Shown here piece after piece: positions 7,956-13,768 of a DNA stretch of 13,768 nucleotides. A model generated the notes under the pieces. It did no database searches, was not told the DNA's origin, and was given only the letters and a program-made list of their open reading frames with translations. The stretch spans positions 1 to 13,768 of the forward strand of contig CAZMLC010000073.1 in NCBI GenBank assembly GCA_964567125.1. The letters run 5' to 3'. The position numbers were made by a program, and so were the translations under genes. This DNA comes from CAZMLC01 sp964567125. Lineage in GTDB: Bacteria > Verrucomicrobiota > Kiritimatiellia > RFP12 > UBA1067. Every line of letters starts with the position of its first letter. Positions within the stretch are counted from its first letter, which is position 1.

Positions 7956-8591
7956 CTACTGATTTTGACTCGTCGGAGCGGGTTGCCGTTTATCCCCTTT
8001 CACAGGCCATTCGAACATAATGACAGCCTTGTGCACCTCAGGCGTCTGGACTTGCGCCAGAACCGTAAGTCCAGCGAGGATGACATAGGGATATTGTTTT
8101 TCGGTTTCAGCGATAAAGTCCACGATTTGCTGATACGAACCATGTCCCAGAAACTCAACGGGCTGGCGTGAATAGAGTTGCAACGCGGTCGGTGTAGGTA
8201 CGCGCAACGGAATCGCGGGCAGCTCTTTCACATTATCAATGATAAAACCGGTCTGCTGTGAAACAAGCGACAAGACCGATTTTGCCCGCATCGCCAATGA
8301 TCCCAGCAGCGGTTCAAGCGCATGATCGCTCAAAAATGAATCGCGTTCGGTTTGCAGCTTGAGAGTCGCTTTGCGCTGCTGCTCGACCTTTGCAATATCC
8401 GCCTTCATGCTGTCGCGGACCATAACCGAGCTCTGCAGCTGGGCATATGCATCGGCAAACTGATTTTTCTTCGGCAACACGCAAAAACCAAATACGCAAC
8501 ATGAAACAACCCACGCCACAATTGTCACCGCGATGGATTGCTGCAGCGGACGCGGCAAATTTTGAACATACGCTGGAAGTTCAATACTCAC
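7956..8591 (-). CDS. pilO: Type IV pilus inner-membrane alignment protein, PilO-like
   Basis: PilO pairs with PilN in the inner membrane and links cytoplasmic PilM to the periplasmic PilP-secretin assembly. The 211 residues show the usual layout: a short cytoplasmic start, one transmembrane helix (about 17-39), a coiled coil (about 44-85) and a ferredoxin-like periplasmic domain. The segment 'VEFLGHGSYQQIVDFIAETE' (145-164) matches the most typical PilO element, and the chain ends in a loose polar tail. The start codon is GTG at 8591, overlapping the pilN stop as GTGA and preceded by AAGGAGG with a five-base spacer. An ATG four bases upstream is out of frame and too close to the ribosome binding site. 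The overlap indicates coupled translation with pilN. Confidence 0.82.
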   Translation of the reverse strand: MSIELPAYVQNLPRPLQQSIAVTIVAWVVSCCVFGFCVLPKKNQFADAYAQLQSSVMVRDSMKADIAKVEQQRKATLKLQTERDSFLSDHALEPLLGSLAMRAKSVLSLVSQQTGFIIDNVKELPAIPLRVPTPTALQLYSRQPVEFLGHGSYQQIVDFIAETEKQYPYVILAGLTVLAQVQTPEVHKAVIMFEWPVKGDKRQPAPTSQNQ

Positions 8592-9277
8592 TCATACCTC
8601 CTTGGCAGGCAGTTGCAATTGATCTCAAACAGCAAGACTTCACGTGGCCCCCCCTCTCCCGTGAAACTTGTACGCAGATTGGACTCCTGGCGGAAGGCGC
8701 CCTTGGGGATGACCGCACTCTGAATGACATTTGAAAAAGCAGGAGATTGCAGCGAGCGCAGCAGGCCATCGACCAGTCCCGAGCCTCCCTCCGGGTGGGC
8801 GCGGCCACTGATGCGCATCGACACGGTGTCAAACCGATTTGTCGGCCCGAGCGGCACGGGGGCTTTGGGATTGGGTTTAACGATCTCCTTCGGTAACGGC
8901 ACAATCGCGAAACGCACCTCCGTGATCTGCACCCGATCCGACACGCAATTTGTCAGCTGATGAAGCGTCTCGCCCACACGGTTGCGGGATGCCTTATAGA
9001 AGCTGATTTGCTTCAGCTCTGCCTGCAACTCCTTTTCCAGGGCGCGATCCGTCACAATATTGGAATAGGACCCCTTCATGGTGTTAATCTCATCTTCCAC
9101 CAACGCTTTCCGGGATTTTACGGCCTCCACCCGAATCGCGTAAAACTGCCAAATAATCACCATGCAGGCGGCAATAATACATGAAAAAATCGGCACCATA
9201 AAGCGCAGGCGGATCGGACTTGAACTGACGCGTTCGCTTTCGTGCAAAAAGTTGTAGTGCAAGGATGCTGGACTCAT
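8588..9277 (-). CDS. pilN: Type IV pilus inner-membrane alignment protein, PilN-like
   Basis: This is the PilN partner of PilO in the inner-membrane complex. The 229 residues begin with a cytoplasmic tail containing YNFLHESER (8-16). The tail resembles the conserved INLLPxR motif by which PilN binds PilM, although the proline is replaced. One transmembrane helix (about 25-47), a charged coiled coil (about 50-95) and a periplasmic alpha/beta domain follow. A proline-rich stretch (127-145) interrupts the periplasmic part, perhaps as a linker. The start overlaps the pilM stop as ATGA and has GGAGGTGG upstream. Overall similarity to well-studied PilN is weak, so the call depends on topology, the N-terminal motif and gene order. 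Confidence 0.8.
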   Translation of the reverse strand: MSPASLHYNFLHESERVSSSPIRLRFMVPIFSCIIAACMVIIWQFYAIRVEAVKSRKALVEDEINTMKGSYSNIVTDRALEKELQAELKQISFYKASRNRVGETLHQLTNCVSDRVQITEVRFAIVPLPKEIVKPNPKAPVPLGPTNRFDTVSMRISGRAHPEGGSGLVDGLLRSLQSPAFSNVIQSAVIPKGAFRQESNLRTSFTGEGGPREVLLFEINCNCLPRRYE

Positions 9278-10287
9278 TTTTCCACCACCTCCAACGCCGC
9301 CAGCGCGGCTCCTGTTGCACCGAGGAAAAGCGGTTCCGTGCTCTTCAGATCGGCCAGCACAGATGCATCCGTCTCTCCCATATTCAGGTCACTGAACGTA
9401 CGGAAAACGTCGATTTCGCCCTGCATGATTTGCTTAAACACCGAGATCCAGTAGGATTCTCCCGCAACCGCGCCGGCAAGGTAGTAACGCGAAACCTGCG
9501 TATTGCGCCGACGGCTGACATAGTCGCTGATAATTTCAACTTGCCGATAAAGCGGACGCAACACCGACTCAAAAATCAACGAAAGGTCAACCGAAGCATC
9601 CTCCATAAACTGGTTTACGGTCGCGACATCCATCTGCATCCGCGAGGCGATCTCCTGTTGAATATGCAAAGCCCCTAACGGATGCTCCCGGTACAGAAGC
9701 GGAATCCCTGAATGGAAGGCCACCATCGCCGTATACGATTGAAAAACGAAAAGCACCACACATCCGCCGTCCAGACTGTGGCACAGCGCATACCGTTGAA
9801 AACAATTCATCGCCGCCAAGGAGGTCAACTGCAGCGAACAGGCGGTCGGACGGCGCCCCTCTGGCAGCAACTTGGCCGCCCAACTGGCCTGGAAATCCGG
9901 CATCGCCGCCAATAACGGTGGGATGTCGGCTCCAAACGCGCGATCAATCTCGCGATACATCATCTGTTTTTTTTCAGGGATGTCTTCGCCCGTCCCCGTC
10001 GCATGCCGGATGACTCCCAGCGTCGAGGTCAGCGCAAGCGCGGCATGCGGCGCGGCAAACCGGCCTGGCAGCTGCCACACCAGCGGCGTCTCGGCCGCAG
10101 CGTGGTTTTCGGGCAGATCACCCTTCAATTCAAGAAATCCGGCCGCCACGACCTCAACCTTATCGCTCTGACGGCGTAACCGGACCGCAGGCACCCCGCG
10201 TGCGAGACCTGCACCGATCTCCAGACCGACTACATCCGTCAGAACATGATTGCGCTTAAATAAATTTTTAAAATTACGCGAATTCAT
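9274..10287 (-). CDS. pilM: Type IV pilus assembly actin-fold protein, PilM-like
   Basis: PilM is a cytoplasmic actin/FtsA-like protein that binds the PilN tail and connects the pilus motor to the envelope complex. The 337 residues open, after about 17 polar residues, with VVGLEIGAG (19-27), equivalent to the phosphate-1 loop usually written GxDIG. The second loop is SLDGGCVVLFVF (171-182) and the adenosine-site region is YYLAGAVAG (268-276). All three are altered from the family pattern (D to E in the first, DGG instead of DIG in the second, a lone G in the third), so ATP binding may be weak or lost. It is the first gene of the operon. The ATG is the only usable start, with no clear ribosome binding site before it. 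Confidence 0.8.
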   Translation of the reverse strand: MNSRNFKNLFKRNHVLTDVVGLEIGAGLARGVPAVRLRRQSDKVEVVAAGFLELKGDLPENHAAAETPLVWQLPGRFAAPHAALALTSTLGVIRHATGTGEDIPEKKQMMYREIDRAFGADIPPLLAAMPDFQASWAAKLLPEGRRPTACSLQLTSLAAMNCFQRYALCHSLDGGCVVLFVFQSYTAMVAFHSGIPLLYREHPLGALHIQQEIASRMQMDVATVNQFMEDASVDLSLIFESVLRPLYRQVEIISDYVSRRRNTQVSRYYLAGAVAGESYWISVFKQIMQGEIDVFRTFSDLNMGETDASVLADLKSTEPLFLGATGAALAALEVVEK

Positions 10288-10293
10288 AATTTC

Positions 10294-10314
10294 ATTTTAG
10301 CACAAACCATGCCA
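10294..10314 (-). promoter_or_regulatory. Candidate sigma-54-type promoter for the pil operon
   Basis: On the minus strand, TGGCATGGTTTGTGCT (10314-10299) fits the sigma-54 pattern TGGCAYRN4TTGCW at every defined position except one, with correct GG to GC spacing. It overlaps a possible sigma-70 -10 box, TAAAAT (10299-10294), which lacks a good -35. Either would start transcription at about 10286-10288, almost exactly at the pilM ATG, so the message would be leaderless or nearly so. An imperfect palindrome lies just upstream. No enhancer-binding protein is encoded in the window. Confidence 0.4.
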
Positions 10315-10320
10315 TTCTTC

Positions 10321-10337
10321 ATAGGGGGTCACCCTAT
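10321..10337. promoter_or_regulatory. Inverted repeat upstream of the pil promoter
   Basis: ATAGGG (10321-10326) and CCCTAT (10332-10337) form perfect six-base arms around a five-base centre. The site lies seven bases upstream of the candidate pilM promoter, where a repressor or activator could act. It is too short and lacks a T tract, so it does not look like a terminator. The role is inferred. Confidence 0.35.
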
Positions 10338-10448
10338 CAAAATGCAAACATAAATAAGGGAGACGCTACGTAAAAAACAAGTGTTATCGGCGCAAAAATT
10401 CCCCTTCACGGCCAGACCGCTGAAAAGGCAACGTTCCCAGTGCGGAAG

Positions 10449-10486
10449 ATTCTCTCTTTTGAAAATAAATTCTCACAATTGAGAAT
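10449..10486. promoter_or_regulatory. Two tandem 18-bp operator-like palindromes
   Basis: ATTCTCACAATTGAGAAT (10469-10486) has perfect seven-base inverted arms around CAAT. A second copy, ATTCTCTCTTTTGAAAAT (10449-10466), matches it at 14 of 18 positions and is less symmetric. Their centres are 20 bp apart, about two turns of the helix, so two dimers could bind the same face. They lie about 100 bp before the PAS gene and 160-200 bp before pilM, placing them to control either or both. The binding protein is unknown. Confidence 0.5.
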
Positions 10487-10570
10487 TCGCGTGGACAAAG
10501 CCAAGCCGGAACCATAGAGGGCTCCCGCAAAATTTGATCTTCTTTTTTAAGGACAAAAGGGCATTCGTAT

Positions 10571-10579
10571 TGCTATACT
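10571..10579 (+). promoter_or_regulatory. Predicted extended -10 promoter of the PAS/pseudopilin operon
   Basis: TGC followed by TATACT (10574-10579) makes an extended -10 element (TGnTATAAT type), which can work without a good -35; only weak -35 candidates such as GGACAA (10551-10556) are present. Transcription would begin near 10586, two bases before the ATG at 10588. No ribosome binding site precedes that ATG, which fits a leaderless message. The rest of the 300-bp divergent region holds only the sites listed separately. Confidence 0.5.
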
Positions 10580-10587
10580 TTTAAATC

Positions 10588-11670
10588 ATGAATCAAAACG
10601 AAAAGTCCAGGACCATCAAAATCGATATCCGGACGCTGGCCTACATGCCCAAGTCCGCAGCGAGCAAAACATCGATTGTCACAGCGGATAGTGTTTATGA
10701 TGCCATTGACTATCGGTTTTTATTCGAACACGCATACGATGCGATCCTGCTGATCAGCCGGACCGGCCAAGTTCTCGGGGCAAATGCGCGGGCCGCGCGC
10801 TTCTTCGGGTACACGGAGGAACAGCTGACCCAGCTGATGATGCACGCCTTGGTCGCAGGCGTTGACGACGATTTACTGACGACCATTCACAGTACGATTT
10901 GTGAAGGAAAATACGTTCGTATCAAAGCGTTCGGCATTTCGAGTTCTGGCGATTTCAGCGCCATTGAAATCGCGGTGACGGGAAGCGGGCAAAACAGCGA
11001 AAACCAGTTCTGCTGCCTGATCCGCAATATCCAGTCCGGATGGCAGACCGAGCAAAACCTGAACTCCGCCTACCATGCCATGGACAACACGGACGCCGGG
11101 ATCGGCATCGTCAACATGGACGGCATTTTCACCTATGCCAATCGCATGATGATCAAGCTCCTTGCGCAGGGCAACGAACAGGCCGTGCTCGGGGCGCACA
11201 TGAACACGTGGTTTGACCAAAAGGCAGTTGTCGACCCCATTTTCGAAGGGCTGAACAGTCGCAAGTCATGGACAGGCGAACAATGGCTCATGTCCGGCGG
11301 AGAGAAGAGCAGCTGGTTAACGATTTCAGCCGTCCCTGATATCAACTCGGATGACGAGCTATGTGGCATAGTAATTGCTATACGTGATACAGCGGATAAG
11401 CGTCGGGCTGAAATCGCTGAGCAACAAACCGCACGAAATCGAGTGATCATGGAAAGCTTCTCATCCATATGCCATGCTCTTGGGCAACCTGCTACAGTAC
11501 TTCTCACCAGTATTGAGCTGCTGCGGCTCAATTCGGGTCTTGACGATACGATGAAGGCTGAAGTCCTCGATTTGTGCTATGACGCCGCACTGGAAATGCG
11601 CGAACAACTTGGGAAAATGAGCACCCGTTGCACCGACACCGAATTAGCCATCCGCACTAAGGAGGTTTAA
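10588..11670 (+). CDS. PAS-PAS signalling protein with histidine-kinase dimerisation helix but no ATPase domain
   Basis: This is a soluble 360-residue protein without signal peptide or membrane helix. It carries two PAS domains, at about 41-150 ('FEHAYDAILLISRTGQVLGANARAARFFGYTEEQL') and 158-275 ('AYHAMDNTDAGIGIVNMDGIFTYANRM', ending 'GIVIAIRDTADKRRAE'). A coiled linker leads to a HisKA/DHp-like hairpin (about 283-345). Its H-box, ICHALGQPATV (294-304), places His296 where kinases carry the phosphorylated histidine. The chain then ends, with no N, G1, F or G2 box, so it cannot phosphorylate itself as a normal kinase would. It may be a phosphotransfer partner, a dimerising sensor or a trimmed kinase. 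Its stop overlaps the next ATG by one base (TAATG), and its last codons contain that gene's AAGGAGGT site. Expression is therefore tied to the pseudopilins. A downstream Met20 start is possible. Confidence 0.85.
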   Translation: MNQNEKSRTIKIDIRTLAYMPKSAASKTSIVTADSVYDAIDYRFLFEHAYDAILLISRTGQVLGANARAARFFGYTEEQLTQLMMHALVAGVDDDLLTTIHSTICEGKYVRIKAFGISSSGDFSAIEIAVTGSGQNSENQFCCLIRNIQSGWQTEQNLNSAYHAMDNTDAGIGIVNMDGIFTYANRMMIKLLAQGNEQAVLGAHMNTWFDQKAVVDPIFEGLNSRKSWTGEQWLMSGGEKSSWLTISAVPDINSDDELCGIVIAIRDTADKRRAEIAEQQTARNRVIMESFSSICHALGQPATVLLTSIELLRLNSGLDDTMKAEVLDLCYDAALEMREQLGKMSTRCTDTELAIRTKEV

Positions 11671-12125
11671 TGCGGAACCAAGGGATGACGCTCCTCGAGC
11701 TCATGCTCGCAATGGGCATGCTGGTCATGGTGATGGCATGTGCGTTTCCCCTTATCGACAATATGGTCACGCGTTTTCAGATGACGCGCGACCATTATAT
11801 CGCAACATCGCTGTGCCAGGCCAGAATCGAACGTGCGCGCGCCCTCCCCTATGCGAATCTGAACATGCTCAGGGAGAACAACGTGCAAATCGATGACCAG
11901 GGAAATCCAGCAACGCCGGGCGGGCGTTTTCAGCGCAGTACGACTGTCATCCCCAATACGCCGGAACAGGGACTGACTCAGATCACCGTCACGGTCCGTC
12001 CATGCATCTGTTCGCGGTGGGGATGGCGCCGTGTTTATCACCCATTGTCTAAAGCTCCGTTCGTCTGCAAATTCACCGAAGAAAAAGAGGAGCTCGTCTA
12101 TGTTTTTACAGAGTACAAAAAATAG
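11670..12125 (+). CDS. Type IV pilin-like minor pseudopilin, PilV/GspI type
   Basis: This is a small (151-residue) prepilin. The type III leader MRNQG is followed by MTLLELMLAMGMLVMVMACAF, with cleavage expected after Gly5. Met6 becomes residue +1 and would be N-methylated, and Glu10 becomes the conserved Glu+5. The hydrophobic helix (6-27) is followed by an alpha spine (to about 60, 'SLCQARIERARALPYANL') and a beta segment 'GGRFQRSTTV' as in GspI/PilV proteins. The C-terminal part (110-151) holds three cysteines and ends in a charged strand 'EELVYVFTEYKK'. The start is supported by AAGGAGGT four bases upstream, within the PAS gene. The 3' end overlaps the next gene by 26 bases. Assignment to PilV versus GspI is uncertain; minor pseudopilin is secure. 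Confidence 0.87.
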   Translation: MRNQGMTLLELMLAMGMLVMVMACAFPLIDNMVTRFQMTRDHYIATSLCQARIERARALPYANLNMLRENNVQIDDQGNPATPGGRFQRSTTVIPNTPEQGLTQITVTVRPCICSRWGWRRVYHPLSKAPFVCKFTEEKEELVYVFTEYKK

Positions 12126-13768
12126 CGCTCCTTGCAATAGCGCCGCGCGCGCGGGTGTTACGTTGTTGGAGCTGACCTTCGCCCTGGGCATTTTCGCCTT
12201 GATCGTGGGCATGTCGATGACATCCTGGACGCTCTTCACGCAGAAGAGCAGACTCGTCAACGAACAGGCCCTCCTTGACATTGACGTGCGCCGTGTCATC
12301 GAACGCTTTCGCGCCGAAGTCGGCAACACCTCGCGCGACACGCTCATTTTTTATCCTGTGAACAGCTCGCCGTATCAAGCGATCTCGTTTGCCCTGCCAC
12401 GCGATCAGGATGGAGATGGCCTCATGGACATGGCCCCTGGAGGCACGAACCTGCTCTGGCGCGACACGGTCATCTACCATGTCTGGAACCAGTCCCCGCA
12501 TCAAATGCGCCGGACCGTTTTCCATAATCGTGCGACCAATGTCTCCTACACGGCGCGGTACGAGCAAATTGACAACGTCGTACGCGTGGGCAATGGGACC
12601 CAGGCCTGCCTGCAAAATGAAACCAGTGAGACCATGGTCCTCTTCGAAAACCTGTTTACGGGAAAGCTCTGGCATGCGGAAGCGCAGTTTGACGCCTATG
12701 CCCCGGTCGCCAATACGCGCGAGCGCGTCACCTATGGAACAGTTCCGATCACGCCCGGCGAACAGCGCATCCAGTTCACCGTCGTCGGCTCGAATCCGCA
12801 AGCAACGGGTGCGCGCAGGCTTACGCTTGACCGTTTTTCCGCAACCCACTCGGGCTGGCCGCTTGAAACCGAATACGCCATCGGCACAGAAACGCCGACC
12901 TACATTGGGCAAGGTCTTTCAAGCGCGGCATACGCATACAAAGCACCAACCTGCGCCGACGGCAGCGGCTTTGATTTAACGTACAACAACGATACGCTGG
13001 AAGAGTGCCTCTTCATCGGTGAAGGCCGCAACGTGACCATCTCAAACACGCTCGTCAATTTCGACACAACGATTCCCGATACGCGGATGGCATCCGGACA
13101 GTACTGCGTCAAACTCGAAGGCCAATTTACAAACGCATGGTCCTGTACGGAACAGGCTGGCAGCAGTTCGCAATACTATAATTTTTCCACCAATCCCGTG
13201 ATCCTCATGCGCATACCGATTCTTGCCGACACGGTGCTCAACGCCAGCGGGAATCCCTCGGCTTACGGAATCCGCAGCGACGGATTCGGACCCATTTTCC
13301 GTGTACGCCAGGAAGCAGCTGCCTATTTTCCAAGCTGCCGTATCGGCGCGGCCTCGTTCGCCATTATCAAGCCCACGGATCTGCCCTTGAATAGCCCGAC
13401 TGTCCCGTCCAGCAGCGATTTTATACCGCTCGATATCTGGGCAGACGGCTCCCTCGTCGCGCGCCATCCCGACTACTCGCCAAACCCCTACGCCTATTCC
13501 GACCGCATCCTGGAACTGCGCCCAGCTGCGTTAACCGCAATCCCGGCCGGAAGCACGCTCCTGCTACAATTCGCCGTGCGCCGTGCCAAATCCTATGTTC
13601 CCAACAACTGGAACATCGGCATCACCTGCTTCAATGTTGCACGCTCGATTCCGGGCTGCTGGATCTACGCGACCGATAACACGAACGAGCTTGCCACCGC
13701 AACGTGGTCATCCATACCCAACGTGACACATCACGCCATGATCCCCATCGTCGAGTCGATGGTGCTGA
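12100..13768 (+). CDS. Very large minor pseudopilin, PilW/GspJ type (3' end beyond window)
   Basis: The reading frame from ATG 12100 stays open to the last base, giving at least 556 residues. The leader (1-19) ends ARAG, followed by VTLLELTFALGIFALIVGMSM, with cleavage after Gly19 and Glu24 as the conserved Glu+5. The spine helix continues with 'RRVIERFRAEVG' (64-75), a GspJ/PilW-like pattern in which a beta domain reads 'RDTLIFYPV...AISFALP'. An acidic loop DQDGDGLMD (102-110) resembles calcium-binding DxDGDG loops. GspJ and PilW are usually about 200-350 residues, so the roughly 300-residue remainder is an added domain that I do not recognise; it is rich in aromatics, Asn and Ser, with several Cys. 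AGAGGAG seven bases upstream supports the start, and it overlaps the preceding pseudopilin by 26 bases. It could cap the pilus tip. Confidence 0.88.
   Translation, partial: MFLQSTKNSAPCNSAARAGVTLLELTFALGIFALIVGMSMTSWTLFTQKSRLVNEQALLDIDVRRVIERFRAEVGNTSRDTLIFYPVNSSPYQAISFALPRDQDGDGLMDMAPGGTNLLWRDTVIYHVWNQSPHQMRRTVFHNRATNVSYTARYEQIDNVVRVGNGTQACLQNETSETMVLFENLFTGKLWHAEAQFDAYAPVANTRERVTYGTVPITPGEQRIQFTVVGSNPQATGARRLTLDRFSATHSGWPLETEYAIGTETPTYIGQGLSSAAYAYKAPTCADGSGFDLTYNNDTLEECLFIGEGRNVTISNTLVNFDTTIPDTRMASGQYCVKLEGQFTNAWSCTEQAGSSSQYYNFSTNPVILMRIPILADTVLNASGNPSAYGIRSDGFGPIFRVRQEAAAYFPSCRIGAASFAIIKPTDLPLNSPTVPSSSDFIPLDIWADGSLVARHPDYSPNPYAYSDRILELRPAALTAIPAGSTLLLQFAVRRAKSYVPNNWNIGITCFNVARSIPGCWIYATDNTNELATATWSSIPNVTHHAMIPIVESMVL

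Noticed and set aside
10588..11670. A complete sensor histidine kinase.
   Set aside because: The chain stops after the dimerisation helix; no N, G1, F or G2 box of the ATPase domain is present in this frame or in the following bases, which encode a pseudopilin.
1999..12110. A frameshift in the pilV-like gene around its odd cysteine-rich C-terminal stretch (about 11998-12070).
   Set aside because: Other frames gave no better match, and the downstream strand ending VYVFTEYKK in the original frame looks like a normal pseudopilin end.
11667..12347. A 226-codon minus-strand open frame across the two pseudopilin starts.
   Set aside because: It is antisense to two prepilin leader regions and has no recognisable domain.
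12106..12912. A 268-codon minus-strand open frame opposite the large pseudopilin.
   Set aside because: The plus strand has a prepilin signal, a good ribosome binding site and an open frame to the window end; the minus-strand frame shows no family features.

Overview
This 13.8 kb window looks like part of the chromosome of a Gram-negative (diderm) bacterium. It carries an outer-membrane secretin, several genes with Sec signal peptides, and a complete one-piece tmRNA gene. The gene style points to the PVC superphylum, with Verrucomicrobiota/Kiritimatiellota/Lentisphaerota the best guess: a very large secreted protein with a beta-helix start, InlB-B-like repeats and a C-terminal domain ending in FFKL, plus pilMNO-type genes of low similarity to the proteobacterial ones. 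This placement is inferred from gene style, not from a phylogenetic marker.

Layout. (1) Bases 5-358, minus strand: ssrA (tmRNA), with a nine-residue tag ANDNFALAA and an alanine-type G3.U70 acceptor stem. Its promoter lies against, and partly inside, the terminator of the next operon. (2) Bases 510-10287, minus strand: a compact seven-gene type IV pilus operon, read from high to low coordinates as pilM-like, pilN-like, pilO-like, pilP-like, secretin (pilQ-like), a 1340-residue secreted repeat protein, and pilT. Gene junctions overlap by 4 bases or are separated by 7 to 30 bases, and several stop codons lie inside the next gene's ribosome binding site. A rho-independent terminator at about 394-428 closes the operon. 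(3) Bases 10288-10587: a divergent control region with a sigma-54-like promoter facing pilM, an extended -10 promoter facing the other way, and two tandem palindromes 20 bp apart. (4) Bases 10588-13768, plus strand: a PAS-PAS protein with a histidine-kinase dimerisation helix but no ATPase domain, overlapping by one base a PilV/GspI-like pseudopilin. That in turn overlaps by 26 bases an unusually large PilW/GspJ-like pseudopilin, which is still open at the window end.

How the genes fit together. PilM, PilN, PilO and a PilP-like protein would form the inner-membrane alignment complex that links the pilus motor to the secretin in the outer membrane. PilT would power retraction. The divergent genes supply minor pseudopilins that could prime or tip the fibre, and a PAS protein that may sense redox state or a ligand. 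The extension ATPase (pilB), platform protein (pilC), prepilin peptidase (pilD) and major pilin are not in view. The most unusual points are the giant repeat protein between the secretin and pilT, the kinase-like PAS protein translationally linked to pseudopilins, and the very large pseudopilin.
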